Of a stretch of DNA of 64,000 nt, positions 43,791 to 54,979 are shown one piece after another. The first letter of the stretch is position 1, and each line of letters opens with the position of its first letter. A program made the translations under genes and the position numbers. The notes beneath the pieces are model-generated. The model was given only the letters and a program-made list of their open reading frames with translations. It was not told the DNA's origin and made no database searches. The stretch is from Brachypterus glaber. Taxonomy: Eukaryota > Arthropoda > Insecta > Coleoptera > Kateretidae. The stretch lies in the NCBI GenBank assembly GCA_958510825.1, contig OY294048.1, positions 9,813,589-9,877,588 of the forward strand, written 5' to 3'.

Positions 43791-44253
43791 CACAGGCACA
43801 CGAAAAAAAAAGGTCTTGCTTACTAGACGAGACAAACATTTCTATACGTTTTTGGGGTCGCTGAAACCGAATCCGGGGTTGGTTTGACTTGGTCAGATCG
43901 CATTTCGCTAAAAACTTCAAAAAAGTGATGAAACTTGATACATTTAATCACTTTTTTGAGCTTAGGAACGAATGGCAATATGACTGAGCCAAACCAACTC
44001 CAGATTTGGATTCAGCGACCCCAAAAACATATAGAAATGTTTGTCACGTCTAGTGGTTAGATCGCATTTCGCTAAAAACTTCAAAAAAGTGATGAAAGTT
44101 GATACATTTTATCACTTTTTTGAGGTTAGGAATGAAATGCGATATGACTGAGCCAAACCAACTCCAGATTTGGACTCAGCGACCCCAAAAACATATTGAA
44201 ATGTTTGTCACGTCTGGTGGTCAAGACCTTTCCTTTTTTTTCGTGTGCCTGTG
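43791..44253. mobile_element. Inverted-repeat element, 463 bp, with duplicated interior
   Basis: CACAGGCACACGAAAAAAAA at the left is inverted at 44234-44253. Both arms continue with GACAAACATTTC, TTTTTGGGGTCGCTGA and GTTGGTTTG. The segment GATCGCATTTCGCTAAAAAC to TCACTTTTTTGAG occurs twice (about 43897 and 44049), each time with a perfect AAAAAAGTGAT/ATCACTTTTTT hairpin. The TSD is unclear. Confidence 0.85.
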
Positions 44254-44423
44254 TACTTTACTACTTGGATAAACGTAAACGTATCTTAGATGGATTGGTA
44301 TATACGGTATATACCAAAATTGACAGGTACGTAGGCGCAGTTGCAATGGCGATTTATCCCGTTAGATTAGACAGGGACAAAAGTTCTACCCAAAAAGGAT
44401 AGAAGACATACATACACTCCCAC

Positions 44424-44500
44424 TTCTACCCAACCAAACAAATTCTGTATTTGTTCTTTGTTGAACAAATACAATATTTACTTGGCCGGGCGAAAAGTGT
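44424..44500. repeat. Diverged hairpin related to 44608-44691
   Basis: CCAACCAAACAAATTCTGTA is followed by TTTGTTCTTTGTTGAACAAA and then TACAATATTTACTTGGCCGG, so the segment folds back imperfectly. ACCAAACAAATTCTGTATTT parallels the left arm of the next hairpin. Confidence 0.65.
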
Positions 44501-44607
44501 AACTATATTATTTTTATTAAAGAAATTACTGGCGCTATCTAAATTTTAGTAGAATTATCTTATTCTACAGATTCACATTAGCTATGTTCGTTCGTGCCGC
44601 TCGGTGT

Positions 44608-44691
44608 TACACTTTCCGGCCAACCAAATAAATACTGTATTTGTTGTATGAAAAACAAATACAGTATTTATTTGGTTGGCTGGAAAGTGTA
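44608..44691. repeat. Near-perfect 38-bp hairpin with an 8-nt loop
   Basis: The arm 44608-44645 (starting TACACTTTCCGGCCAACC) pairs with 44654-44691 with a single mismatch (CCGG versus CCAG). The loop is GTATGAAA. This is a miniature fold-back element. A diverged relative is just upstream at 44424. Confidence 0.9.
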
Positions 44692-44885
44692 GCACAAATG
44701 AGATAGAGATAGGGTAGACGTCTTTTGTTTCATAATTCTAGTTGTAGAGAGCTCCATTGACGATACGCGTCGAGATACGGCAACGCATCGTAACGTTCCA
44801 ATGCGTAGGTGCTTACCGTATCCGTATCGAGGCGAGCATTGCCGAAAAATCTGTTCAGATTGCGGTTAAATCTTAACATAAAAAA

Positions 44886-45014
44886 ATGTTTAAAAATATC
44901 GATACCGAAAATCAGAGAAAAAGGTTTTATTTTTCATCTGAAGACGACATGTATTTAGTAAAGGAAGTTCCAGGGCAAAACCCCTTTGAGGACTTGGAAT
45001 ATAGTACAAACTAA
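44886..45014 (+). other. 42-codon ATG frame resembling a SANT-like N terminus
   Basis: The frame runs from ATG 44886 to TAA 45012-45014. Its peptide contains QRKRFYFSSEDDMYLVKEV and PGQNPFED. Arrangements of the type KR-F-ED--LL-EV---NPF occur at the start of Myb/SANT-like proteins, including accessory proteins of some DNA transposons. Codon content is less AT-biased than the surroundings. The frame breaks where the domain would continue, so this may be a gene fragment, an exon or a chance match. Confidence 0.3.
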
Positions 45015-45422
45015 TATATTACAAAATTGTGATTTAAACAATAACAAATAATAATAAATGAGGTTAGGTCACATTGCATTAAAGTTGCGTCAACACGATT
45101 GCCTTAACTCTTAAGTAGAGTTGAGATTTCAACTCAACGTTTTTACGTTTACGTCGAAAAGTTACGTTACGTGTTAGAATTGCCTTAAATCCCTAATAAA
45201 TACGTTATAATATTTACGTGGATAATATTTATTAAAAAATCCACGAACGATCTAAACTTCCAACACTTCCAAACTAAGTGTCATTCCCAATTGTACAAAA
45301 ATCAATTTCATTTATTTATTTATTCATTCAATTTATTTGTTTTCGAACTTCATAACGAAGTGTTTGTTCAAATTATACCATTTTAATTATTGTGATGTAA
45401 TTCAATGAACTATAAAACAGAG

Positions 45423-45428
<6 letters not shown>

Positions 45429-45466
<38 letters not shown>

Positions 45467-46046
45467 TACTTTATTTTCATTAATAAAAATCGACTATTTA
45501 GCCGTACATGTACAAAAAAAATAACAATTTTGAAAATGAAAAACGTCAAAAGATGAAGTACTTATACAAAAGAGTATATAAACCAACAATTAATAAACAA
45601 TTATGTATGTATAAAATATTAAACATTTTTCAAATAAGTTATAAAATGTAACACATATAAAAATAAACTGTGTACAAACACTTAAAATATTTAAAATATA
45701 TAACTTATACAAAACATTAACTAGAATAAAATTCTTCTAACGAATACGGTTCTAACTGCAGTAGCAATGCAAACACTAGATTTTTATAATTTATAAAATT
45801 CTTGATATTTTTTATATTTTCGGGTAACTTGTTGAAGGCCGATATACACGCATATAAGCATCCCTTCTCAAATTGGGCTAATCTATGACGTGGAAAGTTA
45901 AAATTAACATTTCTTAAACTGCTTCCACGCATATGAGAAAAAATATGTTTATTTTTAAAAATAAAAATAAGCAGCTCATAAAGATACACAGCTACAACAG
46001 TCAAAATATTATTTCTTCTAAAGTGCCCCCTACACGTTTCATTGTA
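45429..46046 (-). pseudogene. 5'-truncated LINE: reverse transcriptase C-terminal tail plus (TAA)n
   Basis: On the minus strand an open segment (46046 to 45717) encodes a peptide with RRNNILTVVAVYLYELLIFI, NVNFNFPRHRLAQFEKGCLY and ISAFNKLPENIKNIKNF. This is the layout of the C-terminal end of non-LTR retrotransposon ORF2 proteins (CR1/Jockey-type), downstream of the RT domain. A 3' UTR with an AATAAA-like signal and a long (TAA)n tail (45429-45467) follows. Extreme 5' truncation is usual for LINEs. No endonuclease or RT catalytic motif remains. Confidence 0.85.
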
Positions 46047-46423
46047 TTATAAAATGTCATATTCTAATTAACACCATACCATAGCTTAAATTTCCAGGAC
46101 TTTAAATTAAAAGACTTGAGGTCGATTCAGGCATAATTATCACTAACTAAACCAAGACGATTCACTCAACGCAGTAATGAGAAGAATTCAGCGCATGCGC
46201 ACTGATTTTCTTATTTTTGTTTTGACGTATGCCAATTCTTTTGCAGAATTTTACAAAAATATCTACTTTTTTTCTTTGACAGCTAACAGTTTTTTTTAAA
46301 TTGGCTAAAAGTACTCGCTTTTAATAGTATTTTCGTAAAAAAAATTGCGGAATATTCATTAATAAACATTTGATTCTTAAAATATATCGCCTTCTAAATT
46401 CCGAAATATCGTATCTGAAAAAT

Positions 46424-46640
46424 GCCTCCCATTAAAAAAAAACACCAAACCAGCAAACTACCAAACCAAACCATTATTAACGTAAAACAACACCTCCCAT
46501 TAAATAAAAACACCAAACCAGCAAACTACCAAACCAAACCATTGTTAACGTAAACCAACGCCTCCCATAAAAAAAAACACCAATCCAGCAAACTACCAAA
46601 CCATTGTTAACGTAAACCAACGCCCCCATTAAAAAAATCA
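46424..46640. repeat. 68-bp tandem repeat, three units
   Basis: CCTCCCATTAAA, CACCAAACCAGCAAACTACC and TTGTTAACGTAAACCAACG recur at 46424, 46492 and 46560; the third unit is ~6 bp shorter. The array sits inside the 931-bp TIR element. The minus-strand frame (46477-46722) follows the repeat. Confidence 0.88.
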
Positions 46641-46942
46641 AACAGAAATTCAAGTATTTTAACAATCTTTTGCTATATATTCTAACAACAAAACTGGATT
46701 TTCCGCACCTAATTATATTCAAGACAGTAAGTTTTAGTAATAAAACCAGAAATCAGTGCAAAAATAAACTTCATTTTTGTGGACCTGCTGCGCACCGTAA
46801 CCCCACTCAAATTAAACTATTTCATAAAACTACAACTGCCTAAACTGAAGCCACTTTTGACATCCGTCAAAACAAAAATAAGCAAACCAGTGCGCATGTG
46901 CAGGATTCTTTTCATTACTGCGGTGAGCGAATCTTAAACTAA

Positions 46943-47014
46943 GCCATTCTGGCCTTTTGATTGCCCAAAAAGAAAGATGGTTTCTCACCTGGCCAATCAA
47001 AAGGCCAGAATGGC
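46943..47014. repeat. 72-bp palindromic insertion in the right TIR
   Basis: GCCATTCTGGCCTTTTGATTG at the left pairs with CAATCAAAAGGCCAGAATGGC at the right. The left TIR of the host element lacks this block, so it was probably inserted after the TIRs formed. Confidence 0.82.
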
Positions 47015-47049
47015 AGTTTAGTTAGTGATAATTATGCCTGAATCGACCT

Positions 47050-48944
47050 TTGCATTAATTAATTATTTTAATAATTAATTATTAATATTTTCAAATAACG
47101 AATTCCCAGGGTTTTCTATAAAAAGTTTTTAATTAAAGTAATCTTAAGATCTCCGCGATCGCTTTCATAAAAAATAACTGATGCATATACAATTTCTATT
47201 AGGGTATAGAAAATAAGAATGATGTTTTAAATTTTTTTCCCGACTTGTGGAAACAAATAAAGTCTTCTGTATACGCAGGTAGGTTAACATGTATATAAGC
47301 TTGTATACTGATATATAAGGTTGCAGGTTTTTTGTTTAAAACTATTTTTTATGCACTTTAAAACTTGCAAAAATGAAATGATTCGAAAAATTGGCGATTT
47401 TTTTATGTTCTAAGTTAAAGGGAAGGGACATATATTTTTTTTAGTTTCTCTTAACTAGTATTTCTAAATATTACCAAAGAAACCCTCCAAAGTTTCCTCA
47501 ATTTTATATACAATCAGTTTTTATTCGAAAAACAGGTACCGATTTTTTTTACGTTTGAGTGCTTTGAGTTACCTCTAAACATTAATCGATTTGGCTCATT
47601 TTTAAGTGGTAACCGTTTTTTACCAAGGAGCAACTTTTGAGTCAGAGAGCGTTTTCGATTTAGAAATTCGGAATTTTTTGAAACACCCTAATGCATACTC
47701 ATGAGTAATTGCTAGCAACGTTAAATGCGTAATTTCCAAAAACAAATACGCGGAAGCCTTTTGTTATGCGAAAATGGATATTTTCACGCATTACAATATT
47801 GGGAAAACACTAAATTAAATTTTGATTTACATATCATTTGACTATTAACTTTCTCGCTTGTTTCTCGCTTTTTTCGAAATTTAATAATTCCAAAGAACTT
47901 TTACCTCAAGAAGGAACATGATGAAATCTACCATATGCTTTGTTTGAAGCGTGAACCAACTACGGTGAGGGGCTGGTGGGGAGTGACTATTGTTTACACT
48001 TAGTATGCGTAAAGAGAGAGAAAGTTTGTGTACACTCACAGTCTAATGTCGTAAAATGACTGACAGGGATACAGTGTTGCCGATTGGAAACATATACTTT
48101 GGATATTTTATTGTCAATTTTAAGAAACATTAGTTCTGTATGAGTTTTATATGAACTAGTAGTTTAATTTTAATAGATTTAAATATAATATATTATTAAA
48201 CATAATTATAGTATACACAATAAAGTTTTTTACATTTTTAATGTAAGTATAATGATTTGAATTCATGATAAGGTGAAAACTACGCAACATCGCTACCAGG
48301 TAGCCTGAAAGTAGACTAGCGACATCTACATTTTACACCACAAAGCTGTATCGCGTTTCTGTAAATAAACAAACAAAAAGATGACACCTTAATTAATATT
48401 GGTCTGAAAAATCTTCTCGAAGTAAAAGTTCTTTGAATAATTCATGAAATTGCTTTTGTTTCTTTTATTATTAATAAAAATAACTCGGAGTAATTTTAGA
48501 TACGTGCGATCTTAGCCGACCAAATACTGCTTATTAATAACACGCCACTTATTTTTTTGTGATTGTTGCAGTGTTTGATTTACCGAGGCTACTTGTCCAC
48601 TGATATCGGCAATGTATGATAATAAATTATAATTTTTAATAATATTATTATTAATAAGTATACTTGTTAAAAAAATAATATAAAATAAAACTTTTTATCC
48701 CAGAAATGCTAGTAATATAAAATATAACGCAATCAAAATATTCACATAACTGATTTATCCGTTTGTCAATGTTTTATGTTTAAAGTTTTTATTTCGATTT
48801 TACACAAACTCTGTTTAAAATTTTGATTTGTTACTTACAATTTTGGAATATTCCCAGAAGTCAGATGCTTTTACTGAACATGAAACTTTTCTCGATTTTC
48901 ATTTATATATTTAAAATTAACAATTGTTTAGAAAAATTATTTTT
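47050..48944. other. No gene recognised
   Basis: AT-rich sequence with only chance-length open frames. A run of AATAATATTATTATTAATAA occurs near 48636. No inverted-repeat ends were matched. Confidence 0.4.
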
Positions 48945-49470
48945 TCTATTTTGCGACTCTTATAAGCTCATAATCACACGCATTTTGCGTGTTCTTATAG
49001 GCCCATAAGAGGTCTCTACTTTTTTTCTTTTGGGTTAGCAACAGACAAAAGTCTATCTCTTGACGTTTTCCGTGCAATTGTGAACGTCGGTTTAAAGTTT
49101 AATTTTCTACAAAATTTTGTGTTTAGGTTATGTTTTACCGTGCTAAAATTGTGGCTTGGTTACTTGCAGTGGAAAAGAGAAGAAATGACTATAAAATATA
49201 TCAAAATAATATTCGTTCTTAGAATTTTAAACATGGCGAAAACTGTAATGGCAAATCGAAACAAAAATCCCTAAATCAGTCATGAATTTAAATGTAAGTT
49301 TTTTTAAATTTTAGAGCAAAATAGAAAAAATTGTATAAAGCACTCGTTTTATAACACGTTTTTAGCCCACTAGTACTTTAGAAAACTCACCGCAAGCGGC
49401 TCGTTTTCTAAACTTGTACTCGTGCGCTAAAAACGTATGTTATGAAACTAGTACTTTAATATACTATTAA
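48945..49470 (+). mobile_element. ~520-bp dispersed element with a fold-back end (plus copy)
   Basis: This is the inverted partner of 16669-17185. TTTTGCGACTCTTATAAG opens one side. The other side ends in a hairpin made by CTCGTTTTATAACACG and CGTATGTTATGAAACTAG around a GCAAGCGGC centre. The short open frame (49080-49274) is not shared intact by the other copy, so it is not considered coding. Confidence 0.75.
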
Positions 49471-49904
49471 TCGGCCAAATCTAAAAGTGTATTCGTTCAG
49501 TAATATTTTTTTAAAAAAAAAGGAGTCAATATTACATAATGTGTACGGAACGTGTATGTTTCGGGAAAGCAAGAAATATACTTTCCGACAAATTATACAT
49601 TATTTTTCCCACGGCCCCAACAAAAATTATTATAAAAGTATTATATAAAAAGTATTATGCTTTATAATAAATAGAATTATTATTATTTAAAATTATTAAA
49701 ATGATTAAAAGTAAGTAACCCCTGTTGAAAATGACGGGTTTGTGCACCATTTATACCGGCCCAGACCCGTCATTTTCAGTAGGGTATTAAAAAACACCAG
49801 TACTTTACAGAATAATTAAATAATTAAGCTGCAATTTTGATAAAATTTTCGTATTCGTATGCGCCAACTTTAATAAATGAATTCAAGTTTACCTTGGCCT
49901 CTTT

Positions 49905-50010
49905 CGTTTGGACTCATTTCCGGACCAACCTTTATAGGAACTTTTCTTCATAATTTTTAACGTAGAATCACCTCTTAAATTCTTCGAACTTATTTCTGAA
50001 TAATCCTGGA
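49905..50010. repeat. Solo right end of a mariner-related MITE
   Basis: GGACTCATTTCCGGACCAAC, TTTATAGGAACTTTT, GTAGAATCACCTCTTAAATT and TTATTTCTGAATAATCCTG match the right TIR of the 732-bp MITE group in part and the inverted solo end at 13390. No left end was found nearby. Confidence 0.65.
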
Positions 50011-51560
50011 TATAGGTTTTCTTATTAAATTTTTCACAAAATGGTATATTGTAACACAATGACCTTTGATCTTGTTTATAACTAATTTATTCATTTACTA
50101 GAAAATAAGTTTTTTCTTCACTTATTCTTTAGTACAGCAGTAAAGAAGACTTAAATAGAACCTCCTTGAGAAATTCCCTATTAGGGAATTTCTTAAAGAA
50201 CCTTTTATTTAAATTTACTTTTTTATTGAAAGTACGGACAGACATATAGAAAGCATAAATCAATTTTTCGCTATCTATATTATCATATTAAAATGTACAA
50301 ATACATCAAAATCTGTAAAACTTTTTTCTCGATAATATAACGTTTTTTTCTGAAAAAAATTACTGTCGATTTTTAATTTAAATATTATTTCTATACAGTT
50401 TTTCTACAGAATATCGTACACCAAAGAATTGAAAAGAACACTCTAAATGACGTCAAATCAATAAGCTGTCGGATTTATTTCGAAGGACTTGACAGTTCGT
50501 TGAATTACCGTTTCTTAGGAAAGTGACTTTTGATCTTCAACGATATTTACCTTAAAAATATTTTTTGCACGATAGGACGTTTTAATTTTCTGAATTTTTA
50601 ATATTTTTGAGATTTTCTTTTATTTTCTTTTGACACTTTCACTTCTAAATATCATTTAAAATTAGTTTAAAAGTATAATTTAATTTACATTTCTGTATTA
50701 TGAAATTAATCATTAAACAAAAATTGTTTGATCTTTTTTTAAGAAATGTTGACGAAAATTTGCAGGAGCTTTATTATATATAGTTTAAGATTTTTTGACA
50801 TGCTTAGATATTTTTTAGCTCTTCCAGTTCCATTTTTAAATAGAACACCCTGTATATTTTTACATATTTCTATTTAAAAATCAATTCTGAGAAGAAACAT
50901 GTGCCAAAATAAACAAAATCTTATTTTGAAAGGTAAACTTTTAAAGTAAAAAAAAAAAAATAAAAAAAAATAATAAAAAACTAAAAAAATATAAAAAAGT
51001 GTGTGTGTATTTTTATATTATTATGAATAAATAAAACAAGAATAACATTACGCAATTAAGAAATTAAACAATATTTATGCGTGTGGAAAAAGCTTTCTTT
51101 CCACACCCATATGCATGCGGAAAAAGTGATCTTTCCTAACGCTCCTAGGAAAAATTTATTTATAGCATAAAGTATAATATTAATAAATTGCTTAAACTAA
51201 AAGTTGTTTTAAAGAATTAGCCTGTTTCATACAAAAGTGTATAATTATTGTTCTTTAACGGCACGAGAAAAACCAGTGTTTCACTTTAATTTTAAACCGT
51301 TTAAGCGACAACTTTGCAAATTTGTCACAGATATACATCTAATTAAGAGCTGAATTTCAGTTTTGTTTGAATAATAAATCACGGCAAAGCCTTTTTTAGA
51401 ACGAGGGGAGTGGCTTTAAAACCCTAAACTTTTTATTTCATAAAAGTATTTAAAAATTTATACAGAAACTTTTGTAATCCGTAACTACCCAATTATTTCG
51501 TAAAACTCTAAAATCTTTTTTAAGAATTCTTAAGCGGAAATGAACAAAAGAATAATTCTA
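50011..51560. other. No gene recognised
   Basis: AT-rich sequence. GGGAATTTCTTAAAG and GAGAAATTCCC near 50170 form a small hairpin. GAACACCCTGTATATTTTTA at 50842 resembles a block at 41967, probably an element end. Confidence 0.4.
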
Positions 51561-52364
51561 CAGTGCGTGCATTAAGTCTGGAATCACCCGATTAACTTTT
51601 TAGTTACAAGTAAAACACAAAAACCCTCGGATAGGTCGATTTTTATTTTTAATTTTGCAAATTATGGTGTAATAAAAGTTATTAAAATTTGCACCCCCTT
51701 GCACCCTCACCCTCCAACTTTTTTTTTTCAAATAGCAACCTACCCCTTGTGACACTTCGTTGGAAAGGTAATTTAATAAGCTTTCCAACGGTGTATAATA
51801 AAGCCTAATTTGGTAAAGGGCTAATGATAAAATGCACAATTTAGTTTATTATAAAGACATGTAAAGTATAACTTTAGTTCACTATAAATGTTCAAATTGA
51901 TGTCCTTCAGATCTTTGACAGTGGACAGTAAAAAAACGGGATTAATATCGATTAAACAGTAAACATAAAATTGGTCAATAAAAAGAAAAAAAATTGAATT
52001 TTTCAACAGGGTATAAAATATTACAATAAGTTTAAAACAACCTTATTTAGATTCTCAGGAAGGTGCCAAGTAGGAAATAGGGCAACAATTACCATATTAT
52101 GCGTAATATTTCACACAAACAATGTTTAAATAAAACATGCGTTTTTTCATAGACCCTTTAACAAATTAGGCTTTATCATACACTGTTGGAAAGCTTATTA
52201 AATTACCTTTCCAATGATGTATCACAAGGGGTAGGTTGCTATTTGAAAAAAAAAGTTGGGGGGTGAGGGTGCAAGGGGGTGCCAATTTTGATAACTTTTT
52301 TTAGACCAAAATTTGCAGAATTAAAAATATAAATCGACCTGTCCGAGACTTAATGCACGCACTG
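51561..52364. mobile_element. Tc1-like MITE, 804 bp, long TIRs, TA target
   Basis: CAGTGCGTGCATTAAGTCT at the left is inverted at the right. The TIRs extend over about 230 bp, including TAGGTTGCTATTTGAAAAAA, GGTGCAAGGGGGTG and CTTTCCAAYGRTGTAT. TA at 51559-51560 and 52365-52366 is duplicated. CAGTG termini and a TA target are typical of Tc1. About 45 bp in the left arm (after ATTAAGTCTG) are absent from the right. No transposase. Confidence 0.9.
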
Positions 52365-52659
52365 TATATAATAATTGCATACCGTGTGGACCCTGGGCGG
52401 CACACTTAAACTTTTATTGTCTTTTATTCATTTTATTCGTCCCGGTGCATCCGCTTTAACATTATACTTTGATTCCTCTTACAGGAAACATTTTTTTTTT
52501 ATTATAAAGTGTAAACCAAAAATGGGTTTATAAATTTAAAAAGTTTTATATCAAAAGTTATGAAAATAGTGTGGAAGTCTTTTATTGTCTCTTACTTTAT
52601 TTATTTTATTCGTCCTGGTGCATACGCTTTAACCTTATACTTTGATTTATCTTAGAGAA

Positions 52660-52996
52660 ATAGTTATTTATGTTACTAGTGGGTAAAGTAAGATATTGCC
52701 CGTGAGAAAATTAACCAGCGAGGCGTCAGCCAAGCAGGTTAATTTTCGAGAGGGCAATATCGGTTTACCCATGAGTGCCATACAAGGTTTTATCCAATAA
52801 ATAGCTTAGGAATTCATATTTTTATTAAAATTTTTAATGACATTTACAAGAAAATAATTTGACAAGTGACAGTTGAGTGGGTAAAATAAATAATTATCCA
52901 CTCAATAAAGTAAAAGCCACGCGGGGTTATTATTGAGTTTATCTAGTTAAAATAAAGCTGGTAATTGTCTTATTATCTGTATGTATTGAATAAACA
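52660..52996 (+). repeat. Dispersed repeat with a complete 90-bp hairpin
   Basis: This is the fuller partner of 41590-41884. At 52681-52770 GGGTAAA, ATATTGCCC and AAAATTAACC pair in order with GGTTAATTTT, GGGCAATAT and TTTACCC around a central AGCGAGGCGTCAGCCAAGCA. The left arm of this hairpin is missing at 41.6 kb. Confidence 0.88.
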
Positions 52997-53095
52997 GTCT
53001 TTTTTTTTTAATTATACAGTGTAAATCGAAAATTGTTTTATACATTTAAATAACTATATTTTCATATATTTTTTTTAATATCAAATATTTTCTTA

Positions 53096-53341
53096 ATGAA
53101 ATTTAAATTTCTGCCCCAATATTTATCAAGTCAATTAAAGTATGTTCATGAGGTTCACGAATATGCTACCAGAAATAATTTAGATTTTGTCATTGAACCA
53201 GTTAAGTAAAAGAAAACGAAAAAATCAATATTTTTTAAAGCCTTGGAAACTTTTAACCAGTTACCTACTAGTATTAAAAATTTTGATAATCTTAACAGTA
53301 TTAAAAGTTTACTGTATCAATATGTTAAAACTCATTTTTAA
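53096..53341 (+). pseudogene. LINE fragment: C-terminal end of the RT protein
   Basis: The frame encodes YVHEVHEYATRNNLDF and, after an in-frame TAA, FFKALETFNQLPTSIKNFDN followed by LNSIKSLLYQYVKTHF and the natural stop. This is the C-terminal signature of CR1/Jockey-type ORF2 proteins. The 3' UTR is split by the 732-bp MITE and resumes at 54127, ending in AAATAAACG and (ATT)n at 54163-54187. Confidence 0.8.
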
Positions 53342-53392
53342 TAGTTTTTGATGGTATTTGTATTTGTAAAAACATTTAGAAACTTTAATATA

Positions 53393-54124
53393 CAGGGTGA
53401 TCCATAACTGGCATGCCAAAATTTAAGAGGTGATTCTAGATCCAAAAATATAAAAAAAGTTCCTATAAAGGTTGGTCCGGAAATGAGCCCTAAGGGATCT
53501 AGGGCCCTTTAAAATTGTAATAAAAATAAGGTTTTTAATTAATAACTCGGGTACCGTTTAAGCTAGAGCGGCGAGCTTTTGCATGTATACTAGTATTAAT
53601 AAGGGCAATAAGTTTATGTTAATTTATTTTTTTAATTTATCCAGAGGCGTGCCCAGACGGACAAAATATATGAGGCTTAAAACATTTTTGCCCCAAACTT
53701 TTCTATGTGTATGTTTTTTGGATTTGTTGTAAAAAATATAGATTTCTAGAGTAAAAATACATATAAAATATCATATAGTGTAACACTGTAGGAGCAACCG
53801 TTATCAAAAAAAAATGCAATTAAGAGGAAGTAACATTTTGTGCCACCAAAAACGTTACTTTTTAAAAGGCTATTACTCCTTTAATATTAAATTTAGGTGT
53901 TTTGGTGTATAATACTTTTTTGCTTAGTTTTAAATGAAGAATCACCCTGCAGCATTAAAATTTTATTGGTGCTTTTTTTTGTTCCCCATTCAATACGTCA
54001 TCTTCGAAGGGCCGTAGCTCCCTTAGGGCTCATTTCCGGATCAACCTTTATAGAAACTTTTTTTCATATTTTTGGATGTAGAATCACCTCTTAAATTTCG
54101 GTACGCGAGTTCTGGAACAGGCTG
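53393..54124. mobile_element. Mariner-related MITE, 732 bp, first copy
   Basis: CAGGGTGATCCATAACTGGC opens the left TIR and CGAGTTCTGGAACAGGCTG closes the right. About 100 bp are inverted, including TTTAAGAGGTGATTCTA and CCGGAAATGAGCCCTAA. TA at 53391-53392 and 54125-54126 is duplicated. The copy at 60906-61637 has the same length and differs by only a few bases. The interior is non-coding; its 65-codon frame is shared because the copies are nearly identical. Confidence 0.93.
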
Positions 54125-54126
54125 TA

Positions 54127-54187
54127 TAAATATTGTAGTGTATAGCCAGCTGTGCTAAATAAACGATTATTATTATTATTATTATTA
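54127..54187 (+). repeat. LINE 3' end resumed after the MITE, with (ATT)n tail
   Basis: TAAATATTGTAGTGTATAGC leads to GTGCTAAATAAACG and a run of ATT units. It completes the 3' UTR that begins after 53341. The flanking TA of the MITE marks the join. Confidence 0.7.
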
Positions 54188-54979
54188 ACTGTATCAAAAG
54201 TTCTGTAGCTTTAAATTGCATAAAATATTTATTATTCCATGGTAAAACTGCGATTTTGTTTGTTAATTTTGTCACAGTTTTCTTTGTTTTTATAGACAAG
54301 AGATGACACCACATATACTTATTCTAAAACATGATATACTCATACCATAATTAAATTTAAAATGGATTTATTCTATGTTTGAAAAAGTGTGTGTATTTGC
54401 CTACATTCTAAGCAAGTCGTAGAATAATACTCTTCCAAAATATTTTTTTTCATATAGAAAAAACCTTGCACTTGTTATATTTTTACTGATAATATTGAAG
54501 TATGCACGTCGTGGTTAAGTTACTACTTTAGTTTCTTTGTGAAGAAAAAAAAAAGATAATACTTTAGAAAATAAGTAGGTAACTGTTGACTCTTTTGTCA
54601 AAGAGCTTTTTTATCTTTCGCTTCATGTCCTATAATACAAGCCGTGAAGACGTAGCATTCCACATTCGAGTTCTTATATGATTTTATGTATGGAAAAAGC
54701 CCTCGAAAAATTATTTTTATTGAAAATTAAGAAACAAGATTTAACAAAGAAATAATATTTTAAGCTTTATAAAGCCTAAATTTACTTGAAAATTTTTACA
54801 ATACGTAATTTTTTTGTATTTATCTAAATTAAAATTTCTCTTACTTTAACATGATCAATTGAAATTGACACTAGATCTAGGTGTAATAACACTGTATACT
54901 AGGGTGCCTAGTACCTACGAAATTTTTTGGGTCCCACCCCTTAAAATTATTCCTTTAGGTATATTTTCTTGCTTTTTAG

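Larger units (their letters stand above)
46119..47049. mobile_element. TIR element, 931 bp, AGGTCGATTCAGGC family, TSD TTG
   Basis: AGGTCGATTCAGGCATAATT at both ends, inverted, opens TIRs of about 115 bp. TTG at 46116-46118 and 47050-47052 is a 3-bp duplication. The right TIR is interrupted by a 72-bp palindrome (46943-47014). The interior has a 68-bp tandem repeat (46424-46640) but no transposase. A shorter relative lies at 58149-58758. Confidence 0.9.

Noticed and set aside
49080..49274. 64-codon frame in the ~520-bp dispersed element
   Set aside because: The inverted copy at 16.7-17.2 kb does not preserve the frame, so it is unlikely to be coding.
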